Source: Paludisphaera mucosa
GTDB taxonomy: Bacteria; Planctomycetota; Planctomycetia; Isosphaerales; Isosphaeraceae
Assembly: GCF_029589435.1 (NCBI RefSeq)
Contig: NZ_JARRAG010000002.1
Coordinates: 1,240,001-1,304,000, forward strand
DNA: 64,000 nucleotides
Reading direction: 5' to 3'
Under the pieces are notes generated by a model that worked only from the letters and a program-made list of their open reading frames with translations, searched no databases and was not told the DNA's origin. Below, in pieces: positions 46,741-55,353 of this stretch; positions within the stretch are counted from its first letter, which is position 1, and each line of letters starts with the position of its first letter. The position numbers and the translations under genes were made by a program.

Positions 46741-49728
46741 TCAGGGGGCGGCCGGGGCGTGCCGGGGCTCCACGAAGGTCAGGCCCGTCCGGGCCTCGAC
46801 GTCGCGGGAGATCCGGTCGAGGTCGCCGGGCATGGGGGCGGGCGGGGCCTTCCAGAGCCAGGCCCGGCCGTCGCGCGTGCCGGTGGCGACGCTCCGGCCG
46901 TCGGGGTGGAAGGCGACGCAGAGCACGGCGTCGGCGTGGTGGAGGGGCGGGCCGAGCTGGCGGCCGGAGTCGACGTCCCAGAACCGGGCGGTGGCGTCGT
47001 GGCTCGCGGTCAGGAGGGTCCGGCCGTCGGGGCTGAAGGCGACGGCGGCGACCTCGCCCGCGTTGCCCCGGACGTCGCACAGCATGGCGCCGCTGGCGCG
47101 GTCCCAGAGCCGCACGGTGCCGGCGTGGCAGCCGGTCGCGATCCGCGAGGTCCAGGGGTCGAAGGCCACGGCCGTGATCGGGTAGGCGTGGTACGGCTGG
47201 GCCTCGGCCGGGATCTCGACGTCGCGCGCCACGTCCCACAGCCGCGCCTTGCCGTCGCGGCAGCCCAGCAGGACGGCCCGGCCGTCGGGGCTGAAGGCGG
47301 CCTGATGGACGGCGACCCCGAGCGTCCGGAAGATCGGCCGTGGCGTCGCGGTCGCGTCGACCTCCCGGATCGAGGCGGTCCCGGGCCGGGGGCCCCAGGC
47401 CAGGAGCCGCCGGGAATCGGGGCTGAAGGCGAGGCCCGACGTCGGCTGCGGCGCCCCCGGCGACTCGCGGAGGACCGCGCCCGTCTCGGCGTCGAGGAGC
47501 ACGATCCGGGCCGCGTCCCCCTCGCCGGGCGGCCTCGCGGCGACCATGGCGATCAGGCGGCCGTCCGGGCTGATCGTGGCGACCCCGGTAGCGCCCTGAC
47601 GCCCGCCGCCCGCGGCCTTGCGCTTGCAGGCCCGGCCGACGAGCCTCGGGCGGCCTCCCCCGCCCGCGAGGTCGAGGTCCCACCACGCGAGGCCGCGGTC
47701 GCCGACCGCCAGGAGCTGCGTCCCGTCGCGGCTGAAGGCCACCGTCCGGACCGGCCCCGATGCGCGGAGCGGGGGCGTCGCGGGGCCGGATCGCGGCACC
47801 TCCCAGATCCGGATCGCGCCGTCGTCGAGGCCCACGGCCAGGGCCAGGCCGTCGGGCCGGAAGGCCAGGCTCGTCACCGCCTCGGCGAGCTTGAACGCGG
47901 GCCCCTGATGGAGCAGCGTGGTCGAATCCCAGAGCCGCACCGTGCCCCCCTCGGAGCCGGTGGCGAACCGCTCGCCGTCGGAGGAGACCGCCAGGCAGGT
48001 CACCGCCGAATCCTCGGGCGCGAGGTCGGAGACCCGCGCCGAGGCGGGCTCCCAGGCCAGCACGCGGCCGTCCTCCGTGGCCGCCAGCACGCGGCGGCCG
48101 TCGCCGATGAAGGCGACCCGGCGCGCCGGCGAGCCGAGGGTCAGGTCCGGGCCGACCGCCTCGCCCGCGGCCGTCTCGCGCCGGACGACCAGGCCCTCGG
48201 CGACGACCCGCAGCCGGCCGTCGGGGCTGACGGCGACCGTCGCGTCGGAGTCGGGGCCGGCGAGGGACGACGGCCGTTCCGGACCGCACCGGCCTTCGGC
48301 GTCCCAGCATCGGGTCGTCCCGTCCCCGCCGCGGGCGACGAGGGAACGGCCGTCGCGCCCGAAGGCCAGGCCCAGGGCCGGCGCCGGGACCTGGAGCCGG
48401 GTCGGCAGGGGCCCGATTCGCGCCGACCAGTCGGCCAGGTTGATGCGGGCGGCGCGGTCGAGCGACCGGTCGCGGGCGTCGGCCGCGAGTTCCAGGCTGC
48501 GCGTCAGCCAGAGCAGCCCCCGGCCGATCTCGCCCTGCTCGCAGAGGGCCCGGCCGTGGTCCATGGCGAGCTGGGCCTGCCCCCGCGCGGCCTCGCGGCG
48601 CGCCGCCGACTCGGCGACGGCCCGGCCTTCCGCGCGTCGCCACTGCCAGGCGACCGAAACGAGCCCGAGGGCCGCGGTGGCGAGGAGCGCGGCCGATAGC
48701 GCGGCCACGGCGGGGCGGCGACGGGTCCACTTGCACGCCCGCTCCACGGGGCCGGTCGGCCGCGCCAGGATCGGCAGGCCGGCGAGGAACCGATGCAGGT
48801 CGTCGGCCAGGGCCTCGGCGCCGGGGTAGCGGCGCCAGGGGTCCTTGTGCAGGCATTTCAGGCAGATCGTCTCCAGGTCGCGGGGCACGTCGGGCTGCAT
48901 CCGGCGGGGCGGGACCGGCTCCTGGCGCCGCGCCAGCTCGAGCGTCTGCAGGACCGTCGCCGCGAGGAAAGGGGGGCGGCCCGCCAGCAGCTCGTAGAGG
49001 ATCGCCCCCAGGCTGTAGACGTCGGCCGTCGCCCCGACCGCCTCGCCGCCGGCCCGGGCCTGCTCGGGGGCCACGTAGGCGGGGGTGCCGACGAACCGGC
49101 CGTGCTCGGTCAGGAACGGGCCGGAGGCGAGCGACTTGGCCAGGCCGAAGTCGCCGACCTTGGGCTCGCCGTCGGTCGTCAGCAGGATGTTCGCCGGCTT
49201 CAGGTCGCGGTGGATGATCCCGAGGCGGTGGATCTCGGCGACGGCCCGCGCCACCGTCTCGATCAGCGCCGCCGCCGCGCGGCCGGGCCACGGCGCGCCG
49301 TCGCGGGCGTCGGCGAGGTTGCCGCCGGGGAGGTGCTCCAGCTCGAGGAAGGGCCGCCCGGCCGCCTCGCCGACGCTGTAGATCTGCACGACGTGGGGAT
49401 GCCGCAGCCGGGCGACCGACTCGGCCTCGGCCCGCAGCCTCGCCGAGGCCGTCGCGTCGCCGCCGCCGGCGAGGAAGGTCTTGATCGCGCACGGGCGATT
49501 GAGCGAGACGTTGCGGGCGAGGTAGACGATCCCCGTCGCGCCCCGGCCCAGCTCGCCGAGCACCTCGAACCCCGCCCATCGGAGCGCCGCCCGCAGGTCC
49601 GGGTCGAGGCCGGTCGGGGTCGACTCCGCGGCCGAGTTCGGCCGCGAGTTCGCGTCGTGGGTGGAGGGGCTTTCGGCGAAATAAGCCGTCGTCCGGTGGG
49701 CGTCCGATCGTAAGTCGCGATGCTTCAA
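46741..49728 (-). CDS. Ser/Thr kinase with membrane helix and C-terminal WD40 propeller
   Basis: A 995-residue receptor-like kinase. A complete kinase domain has glycine loop G61-RGATG, K83 in CAIK, HRD 173-175, DFG 193-195 and APE near 221. One membrane helix (about 340-361, [20 protein letters not shown]) divides it from a tail of roughly a dozen WD40 repeats (each ending near 'LWD' or 'FWD'). It should sense something outside and phosphorylate proteins inside. The TTG at 49728 is chosen because GGAGGAAGCACC directly precedes it; the ATG at 49776 lacks a ribosome site. cysD lies 111 bases downstream in the same direction, with its own ribosome site. Confidence 0.9.
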   Translation of the reverse strand: MKHRDLRSDAHRTTAYFAESPSTHDANSRPNSAAESTPTGLDPDLRAALRWAGFEVLGELGRGATGIVYLARNVSLNRPCAIKTFLAGGGDATASARLRAEAESVARLRHPHVVQIYSVGEAAGRPFLELEHLPGGNLADARDGAPWPGRAAAALIETVARAVAEIHRLGIIHRDLKPANILLTTDGEPKVGDFGLAKSLASGPFLTEHGRFVGTPAYVAPEQARAGGEAVGATADVYSLGAILYELLAGRPPFLAATVLQTLELARRQEPVPPRRMQPDVPRDLETICLKCLHKDPWRRYPGAEALADDLHRFLAGLPILARPTGPVERACKWTRRRPAVAALSAALLATAALGLVSVAWQWRRAEGRAVAESAARREAARGQAQLAMDHGRALCEQGEIGRGLLWLTRSLELAADARDRSLDRAARINLADWSARIGPLPTRLQVPAPALGLAFGRDGRSLVARGGDGTTRCWDAEGRCGPERPSSLAGPDSDATVAVSPDGRLRVVAEGLVVRRETAAGEAVGPDLTLGSPARRVAFIGDGRRVLAATEDGRVLAWEPASARVSDLAPEDSAVTCLAVSSDGERFATGSEGGTVRLWDSTTLLHQGPAFKLAEAVTSLAFRPDGLALAVGLDDGAIRIWEVPRSGPATPPLRASGPVRTVAFSRDGTQLLAVGDRGLAWWDLDLAGGGGRPRLVGRACKRKAAGGGRQGATGVATISPDGRLIAMVAARPPGEGDAARIVLLDAETGAVLRESPGAPQPTSGLAFSPDSRRLLAWGPRPGTASIREVDATATPRPIFRTLGVAVHQAAFSPDGRAVLLGCRDGKARLWDVARDVEIPAEAQPYHAYPITAVAFDPWTSRIATGCHAGTVRLWDRASGAMLCDVRGNAGEVAAVAFSPDGRTLLTASHDATARFWDVDSGRQLGPPLHHADAVLCVAFHPDGRSVATGTRDGRAWLWKAPPAPMPGDLDRISRDVEARTGLTFVEPRHAPAAP

Positions 49729-50288
49729 GGTGCTTCCTCCCCGCCGCGCAAGCTCGGAATCCCGCCCTGAGTGCATCAGGCCACGGGTGTAGACGATCTC
49801 CTTCCCTGGAGGGACGGGGAGGCTTCCCCCGATTCTAGACCTGCGCCGGCGGCCTGCTCGAAGACGCGCGACGCCTCCTCTCGGCGGATCTTGCGGGTCG
49901 GCGGACGCCGCGCGGCCGCCTGCGCCGTGGGGAGGCGGCCTCCCTGCAAGAGCCGCCGCGACCGCCCGACGCGGTGGGCGGTCGCGTCTTGTTGCGGCGG
50001 CGCTCCCGCGGCCTTTACCGGCGCGTCAGGCATTATAGGCGCGAGGGCCCGTCCTCCAGGGGCAGGGCCGTGGGCGAGCCTCGCCCTTCGGCCCCCGCGA
50101 GCGTCCGGAAGGTGATGGGGGCCGCCGTCGGCGGCCCGAAGCGGCGACGCGGCCGGCGGCGTCGAAGATCGCCGCGACATCGAACGGCGGCCCGATCGAC
50201 GCGGCCGTAAAACGACCGCGAGGCGCGTCAATCCCGGAGTCGGATCGACGCGCCTGCGGATCTGGATCGGAAGCGGGCCGCCGCCCGG
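49729..50288. other. Intergenic region upstream of the WD40 kinase gene
   Basis: 560 bases without a credible gene. A perfect 11-base hairpin lies at 49957-49986 and a 9-base inverted repeat at 50221-50255 follows the Spy-like gene's stop, with GTTTTA a few bases on, possibly its terminator. The promoter of the kinase gene should also be here. Confidence 0.45.
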
Positions 50289-50855
50289 TCAGTCCTTCGT
50301 GACGGCCTTGCGGGTGGTCGACTCGGCCTTCTTGGACTCGGCCTTGGGCTCGTCGTCGGAGCCGGACTCGGCCTTGCGGCGCTCGGCGGCCTCCTTGCGA
50401 CGCTCGGCGGAGGCCTTGCGGGCCTCGGCGAGGGCCTTCTTCTGGGGGGCGGTCAGGATGCTCTCGCACTCGCTCGTCTGGCGGTCGCGGAGCGCGTCGG
50501 CCTTCTTCTCCAGGTCCTGGATCTGGGGCTGATACTTGGCCGCGACGGCGTAGAGCGCCTCTTTCTGCTCGTCGGTCAGGCCCAGGCCGGCGAAGTGCAT
50601 CGGGACGCGGTGGGTGGCGTCCGGGGGGGCCTGGCGGCCGGACTTGGACTTGGGCTCGTCCGGCTCCTCCTCGGGGACGGCCTTGGCCGCGGCGCCCTTC
50701 TTGGCCTCGGCCTTAGCCTCGGCCTTCTTGGTCGTCTTCGCCTTGGCCGGGGCCGCCTCCTGGGCGCTGATGGCGGTGGTCAGGCCCGACAGGGCGAACG
50801 TCATGAGCGCCGCGCCGGCGGCCGCGGCCGCCGATTTCCGAACCAGGCTCGTCAT
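50289..50855 (-). CDS. Exported Spy/CpxP-like (LTxxQ) protein
   Basis: A 188-residue periplasmic protein. Signal peptide about 1-33 (ends AISA), then a Lys/Ala/Glu-rich linker, then two LTxxQ-type motifs: GLTDEQKEALYAVAAKY (near 103) and ILTAPQKKALAEARKA (near 140), the signature of the Spy/CpxP family that acts as periplasmic chaperone or metal sensor. The C-terminal part is strongly charged (repeats of RRKEAAERRKAE), coiled-coil-like. The ATG at 50855 is preferred (GGAGAGG upstream); an upstream ATG at 50879 would add eight residues. The gene is divergent from the membrane-protein gene at 51289. Confidence 0.78.
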   Translation of the reverse strand: MTSLVRKSAAAAAGAALMTFALSGLTTAISAQEAAPAKAKTTKKAEAKAEAKKGAAAKAVPEEEPDEPKSKSGRQAPPDATHRVPMHFAGLGLTDEQKEALYAVAAKYQPQIQDLEKKADALRDRQTSECESILTAPQKKALAEARKASAERRKEAAERRKAESGSDDEPKAESKKAESTTRKAVTKD

Positions 50856-51288
50856 GGGAAAGGACCTCTCCAGGAACAAGGATCAGGCCGGGCGTCAAGC
50901 CCGAACCTTTGCTCAAGGCTAGTTCATGGATGGAGGTCGTCGCAATCCCGCACCCCGTAAAGTGGGGGGATTGCGGCGAAATAGCGACAAGGCACGAGAT
51001 TCGCTACGGTCCAGGGCGAGCGCCGGGGTGGAAAGGGAAGGGTCGCCGCCAAGATCCGAGGCCCGCGCGACGAAGAGCTACCGGGCCCGGATTCCGGGTC
51101 TGGTGCGGGCCGACGCGACGACGCCGCGGGCCGGGGGCTGAGGCTTTACCCTGCCCTGGCCGGGCGTTACGATCTTCGCTGGCCGGCCCCGGGCCCCCAC
51201 CTTCTCCGCCGGACGTCCGGCGGCGCACGCCCCCGGACGAGGTCCGGGCCGGCGACCACGTGACCTTGCCGCTTGGAGTGTTTACGTC
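50856..51288. other. Divergent intergenic region (433 bases)
   Basis: Holds the divergent promoters of the Spy-like and membrane-protein genes. I see no clear -35/-10 pair; the least GC-rich part is at about 50930-51000. Confidence 0.45.
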
Positions 51289-52149
51289 ATGTCCACCGAC
51301 GCGAAGAGCCCCGAACCCCCCCCCTCCACGGTGACGGTGCCGCGGAGCCGCGAGAAGGGGATCAAGATTTTCATGTGGCCCAAGGTCATCTACATCTTCC
51401 CGTCGGCCCTCGTGGCCCTGATCTGCGCGATGGGGATGTACTGGCTGCCCCACAAGGCCTACGACGCCACCGTGCCGCCCGAGCCGGTCCTGATCGACGC
51501 CAAGTCCGTCGACCCCAACGCCCCCGCGCCGGTCCAGAATGCGCCCGGGGCGCCGATGACCCGGCGCGAGCGGTTCAACACCCCGCAGAACCTGCTGGGG
51601 CTGCTCTTCCTGGTCGTGCTGGCGTTCAACCTCGTGGTGATGGGGCTGGACTTCCCGCGTTTCGAGCTGATCGGGATCATCCTGGCCGTGCTCTTCGGGA
51701 TCTTCTTCGTCCTCTGGCTGGGCGCGTACTTCGACCTCGACCTGATGAGGCCGATCAACCAGGTGCTGGCCTCGGTCTACACCTTCGCCAACGCCGGCTT
51801 CTACCTGATGTACGCCCTGGCCGTGCTGGCGGTGCTGGTCATCGTCTACATCACCCGCTGGCTGGACTACTGGGAGATCCTGCCCAACGAGATCCTCCAC
51901 CACCACGGCCCGCTCAGCGACCTGGAGCGGTTCCCGACCATGAACCTGAAGTTCGACAAGGAGATCCCCGACGTCCTCGAATACCTGATGCTCGGCGCGG
52001 GGCGGTTGGTGCTCCGCGTGCCCAACGTCGACCGGGCGATCATCCTCGAGAACGTGCTGTTCATCGGGACCAAGGAAGAGGCCCTGAAGCGGCTGATGAG
52101 CCGGCTCGACGTCCGGATCACCACCGACAAGGACGACCCCCTGGTCTGA
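51289..52149 (+). CDS. Hypothetical multi-pass membrane protein (286 aa)
   Basis: A 286-residue membrane protein with four hydrophobic segments: VIYIFPSALVALICAMGMYW (about 33-52), NLLGLLFLVVLAFNLVVMG, FELIGIILAVLFGIFFVLWLG, and GFYLMYALAVLAVLVIVYIT, followed by a soluble domain of about 85 residues (LDYWEILPNEILHHHG onward). That tail, with ILENVLFIGTKEEALKRLMSRL, might fold like a small PH-type domain, but this is a guess. Function unknown. GGAGTG lies upstream of the ATG. It is convergent with the acyltransferase-like gene, 46 bases away. Confidence 0.7.
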   Translation: MSTDAKSPEPPPSTVTVPRSREKGIKIFMWPKVIYIFPSALVALICAMGMYWLPHKAYDATVPPEPVLIDAKSVDPNAPAPVQNAPGAPMTRRERFNTPQNLLGLLFLVVLAFNLVVMGLDFPRFELIGIILAVLFGIFFVLWLGAYFDLDLMRPINQVLASVYTFANAGFYLMYALAVLAVLVIVYITRWLDYWEILPNEILHHHGPLSDLERFPTMNLKFDKEIPDVLEYLMLGAGRLVLRVPNVDRAIILENVLFIGTKEEALKRLMSRLDVRITTDKDDPLV

Positions 52150-52195
52150 GGTCGGACCTCTCGCCCTGACGCGACCCCTCCCCGGCCGGCCTCGA

Positions 52196-53059
52196 TCAGT
52201 CGGCCCGGGGGGCCCGCGCCGGGGCCGCCGGCAGGTGCGGCCGCCAGAGCGAGTCGACCGCGACCGCGGCGGTCGCGGCCGGTGCCGGTGCCGGGACGGG
52301 CGCGACCTCGCCGTCGAGGAGTTCGCGGAGGATCGGGCCGTTGAGGGCCTCCTCGATGTCGCGGAGCCGGCGGGCGACGAACGCCCCGTCGAGCACGCGG
52401 TGGTCGTAGATCAGCTTGACCATGACCCGCCCCTGCACCGGGTCGATCGGCCCGAAGGTCAGGGTCGTGGTCAGGGGCGAGATGGGGTGGATCTGCTCGG
52501 CCCCCAGGGCCCCGTAGGTGCTCAGGCCGAACGTGCCGAACCGCTTGCAGCGCTTGAAGCCCGAGATGTTCAGCGTGCTCCACCACAGGAACCGCCGCAC
52601 CGGCCGGGGCACGCGGCTGAACCGCAGGGCCTGGCGGAAGAAGCCGACCTCCTCGAGGGGCAGGTTCTTGTACTGCAGCAGGGCCTCCTGGAGCTGCGCC
52701 AGCGTCTGCCGCTCGGGCGCCCGGAAGAGGCCGACGAAGACGCCGTCCTCGCCCAGGTACTGGCGCTCGATCGCCAGCGCGCAGTTCATCCAGGGATGCT
52801 CATAGATGCGCGGCCAGGGGAATTCCAGGTACGACCGCCGCAGCGGCGAGTGCTCGGCGCCGACCAGGGCGTAGGCCTTCATGAACAGGCACGACCACGA
52901 CGGCCGCAGCGGGTGCCGGGTCCGCGGACCCGCCAGCGCCGAGACGTCGAAGGCCCGGCTCACCGGCGCCGAGGGGATCTTGTGGGCGAAGTGGACCAGG
53001 TCGCCGATGAACCCCCGGGGGCCGGTCGGCGAGAGGTATCGTCCCTTCGGCTCGTGCAT
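52196..53059 (-). CDS. Stand-alone E2-type acyltransferase-like protein
   Basis: A 287-residue protein resembling the catalytic core of 2-oxo acid dehydrogenase E2 acyltransferases (CAT-like fold). The active-site motif D219-H220-R-V-L-D224-G225 is intact, and LTFGPIDPVQGRVMVKLIYDHR matches the strand that leads to it. There is no lipoyl domain and no E1/E3-binding domain; the N terminus starts directly with an unusual segment and a Pro/Ala-rich tail of about 35 residues ends it. It may therefore transfer acyl groups in another pathway. GAGCGAGG lies before the ATG at 53059. No dehydrogenase gene is near. Confidence 0.78.
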   Translation of the reverse strand: MHEPKGRYLSPTGPRGFIGDLVHFAHKIPSAPVSRAFDVSALAGPRTRHPLRPSWSCLFMKAYALVGAEHSPLRRSYLEFPWPRIYEHPWMNCALAIERQYLGEDGVFVGLFRAPERQTLAQLQEALLQYKNLPLEEVGFFRQALRFSRVPRPVRRFLWWSTLNISGFKRCKRFGTFGLSTYGALGAEQIHPISPLTTTLTFGPIDPVQGRVMVKLIYDHRVLDGAFVARRLRDIEEALNGPILRELLDGEVAPVPAPAPAATAAVAVDSLWRPHLPAAPARAPRAD

Positions 53060-53809
53060 CCATGCACCTCGCTCAAGACGACCAATGGGGGTGGACTGCT
53101 GACGGGAAGTCCCCGGCGAGCGGCTCGCCCGGCCCCCCGGCGGCGTCGGCTGCCGACGACCGCGATTCGAGGTCCGGAGGCTACACCAAACGCCCCCGGC
53201 TGGGAAGGCGAACGGGCCACAATGCGGCCTCGTCGTCCCGGGCCCCCACCGGCTCCCACGCACCCTTCCCGTTCCCGCCAAAATCCTTACATCGTCATCC
53301 CCACCCCGCCCCATCCAGCCTCGATCGCCCACCCACGCCGGAATCGGCTTCGTCCCGGCTTCGTTTCTGCTCGCTTCTCCGTTGGTCGAGCGGTCGCAAG
53401 TTTAATTCAGTCAACAGGATATGGCGGTTTTCCGGACTCCCGAAATCGGCTCCGTTCGTCGCGCTTCGGGCCCGTTTTTCGGCACCCGCGGCCCTGGCTT
53501 CGATTCGGCTTCGTCCTTGCTCAATTTTGAGCAGGAATTGTGGACGTAAGAATAACCAAGGTATGAATTTGCGGATCGGAAAACGCGCTCGGAAATCGGC
53601 TTCGTTCGTCTGATTTCGATGATCATTTCCGAGCCCTCTCCTCTGTCTCATCCCTCACTGCCGTTCATCCCGATCCGCGAGAAACCCAGCGCCCTCATTA
53701 AGTGAAGATAGGCGTGTTTGGGAGATAGGGACGACCTGGTGGAGAAAAGTCACGCAGCCCCGGCGCGGCCGGCTCGCCCACGACCCGGGGGTGGGCTCTT
53801 CGAGGACGG
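53060..53809. other. Non-coding, repeat-containing gap of lower GC
   Basis: 750 bases with no believable gene. The part from about 53340 to 53640 is visibly AT-richer and contains the degenerate repeats listed separately. Short frames in it are repeat-derived and lack ribosome sites. Confidence 0.6.
53341..53610. repeat. Degenerate direct repeats (ATCGGCTTCGTTCG type)
   Basis: Four related units: 53341 (GAATCGGCTTCGTCC), 53442 (GAAATCGGCTCCGTTCGTC), 53502 (GATTCGGCTTCGTCCTTGC), 53592 (GAAATCGGCTTCGTTCGTC). The last three are 60 and 90 bases apart, keeping reading frame, which hints at origin from a tandemly repeated coding or mobile unit. On the minus strand they would encode repeated RTKPIS/RTEPIS-like peptides. 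Confidence 0.65.
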
Positions 53810-54922
53810 TCAGGCCCGCGCCGGCCCCTCGATCCGCTCGCGCACGCCCGCCGCGAGGGCGATCGCGGTGAGCACGAATCCCAGCAGCGTCCAGATCACG
53901 AAGTTCGCGACCATCGGCAGGAACAGGACCGGCACGCCCCGGAACCACGAGAGCACGAAGCCCAGGCCGATCACCAGCCCGAGCACGGTCGTGACGACCG
54001 TGATCTCGCGAGGATCGACCGCGACGGCCGGACTGGTCGCCTCCAGGCGTTCCCGACGCCGATGCAGCGCCAGGCCCGCGATCGCCACGGCGTAGAAGCC
54101 CAGGGTGAGGAGCTGCACCCCGACCGAGGGCAGCCCCTCGGGCCGGATCGTCCCGTACGTGAGCCCGTACAGGAGGGCGAGATAGACGCAGAGCCCGACG
54201 AACCCCGGCCGCCGGAAGGCGACGATCGAAGGGCCGTCCGATGCGGCGAGCGCCGGGGCGGCCAGCCAGAGGAGCAGCGGCAGCAGGACCGTCACGAAGG
54301 CCGCGTTGGCGGCGAGGTTCGCCGGCCCCCCCGAGTTGATGGCCACGACGGGCGCGAACGAAGCCACGAGGTAGGCCTGCACCGTCCGCCCCCTCCGGCT
54401 CGCGCCCGTCAGCCAGGCGAGGTCGGGGAACGACCGACGCAGCGGCGGGCACAGGACGCAGGCGACCGCCAGCGGGACGATGAACGACATCACCGGATGG
54501 AAGATGAAGGCCATGCTCATCTCGGAAAACCCGAACGCCCCGATCCTCCCCATGACGACCTTGCCGTCGCCGCCGTACCCGTACCAGATCACCTTGGTGA
54601 TCCAGGACTCATACAGCCCGTAGAGGACGCCCCAGAGATACAGCGCCCAGAACGACGTCCGGCCCGTCCAGATCGCCAGCGTCGTGAAGAAGAAGAAATG
54701 GGCGAAGTAGAGCCAGAAGGTCATCACCAGCGTCCAGGGGTTCCAGAGCCCGATCCCGAGCGACGCCCCCGAGAAGACCTCGGCGCAGATGAGCACCATC
54801 AACCCGATCAGCAGCCGCGCGAAGACCACCCCGAAGCGATCCCGGACGGGTCGACGGCCCCCCCGACTCGGTCCGTCGGCCGCGTCGTCATCGTCCACCC
54901 CGGAGAGATTCACCGCCGGCAT
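53810..54922 (-). CDS. Hypothetical polytopic membrane protein (370 aa)
   Basis: A 370-residue inner-membrane protein with about ten hydrophobic segments and short loops, starting MPAVNLSGVDDDDAADG, a short acidic cytoplasmic tail. Segments include LLIGLMVLICAEVFSGASLG, TLVMTFWLYFAHFFFFTTLAIW and SFWALYLWGVLYGLYESWITKVIW. No transporter or enzyme motif is visible; Trp- and Phe-rich helices resemble an uncharacterised planctomycete family. The ATG at 54922 has GGGAGGAGG upstream and a soluble start; longer starts (55003, 55075) lack ribosome sites. Repeat elements lie directly upstream. Confidence 0.7.
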   Translation of the reverse strand: MPAVNLSGVDDDDAADGPSRGGRRPVRDRFGVVFARLLIGLMVLICAEVFSGASLGIGLWNPWTLVMTFWLYFAHFFFFTTLAIWTGRTSFWALYLWGVLYGLYESWITKVIWYGYGGDGKVVMGRIGAFGFSEMSMAFIFHPVMSFIVPLAVACVLCPPLRRSFPDLAWLTGASRRGRTVQAYLVASFAPVVAINSGGPANLAANAAFVTVLLPLLLWLAAPALAASDGPSIVAFRRPGFVGLCVYLALLYGLTYGTIRPEGLPSVGVQLLTLGFYAVAIAGLALHRRRERLEATSPAVAVDPREITVVTTVLGLVIGLGFVLSWFRGVPVLFLPMVANFVIWTLLGFVLTAIALAAGVRERIEGPARA

Positions 54923-54991
54923 GCCCGCGACCTCCTCCCGAACGGAACCGCCGTCGACCTGTCCCGCCCGACGACTCTCAAATTCGGACGA

Positions 54992-55118
54992 CGGGGATGA
55001 CATGCGAGTCGCTTTCGGCGCGACGTCCGGCCGGATTGCGAATTCCGACGACCCTCGTGCTCGTCTTCCCCTCATCTGACTCTTGCGGGTCCAGCCTTCC
55101 CCCGCGAGGGGGGAAGGC
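54992..55118. repeat. Truncated copy of the palindromic element
   Basis: Shares GCGAGTCG, GGCCGGATTGCGAATTCCG, GCTCGTCTTCCC and the right hairpin CCTTCCCCCGCGAGGGGGG with the complete copy at 55141, in the same orientation, but lacks the left arm. Confidence 0.75.
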
Positions 55119-55140
55119 GTCGAACGGCCCGGATCTCAAC

Positions 55141-55313
55141 GGCCTTCCCCCCTCGCGGGGGAAGGTGGCCCGAAGGGCCGGATGAGGGGGAGGACACGCG
55201 AGTCGATTTCGGCGCAACGTCTGGCCGGATTGCGAATTCCGGCGGCGTCCCTGCTCGTCTTCCCCCTCATCCGACCCCTGCGGGGCCTGCCTTCCCCCGC
55301 GAGGGGGGAAGGC
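55141..55313. repeat. 173-base MITE-like palindromic element, complete
   Basis: Outer inverted arms of about 50-55 bases: the left begins GGCCTTCCCCCCTCGCGG and includes GGATGAGGGGG; the right ends with the complementary CCCTCATCC ... GAGGGGGGAAGGC. Each arm also forms its own hairpin. The core (GTCGATTTCGGCGC ... GGATTGCGAATTCC) is not coding. No transposase inside, so a MITE or REP-type non-autonomous element is inferred. Confidence 0.8.
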
Positions 55314-55353
55314 GTCGGAGACCCTTGGGCTATCATCTTAACGAAATCGTCTC

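Larger units (their letters stand above)
54923..55353. other. Repeat-filled intergenic region
   Basis: 431 bases almost wholly made of two copies of the palindromic element (54992-55118 truncated, 55141-55313 complete). No gene. Confidence 0.7.

Noticed and set aside
49776-50231. Possible minus-strand gene of about 151 codons upstream of the WD40 kinase
   Set aside because: Arg/Pro-rich product without domain, no ribosome site, and it covers hairpins; treated as non-coding.
53062-53651. Short open frames on both strands in the repeat gap
   Set aside because: They consist of repeat-derived peptide segments with no ribosome site or known domain; treated as repeat sequence.
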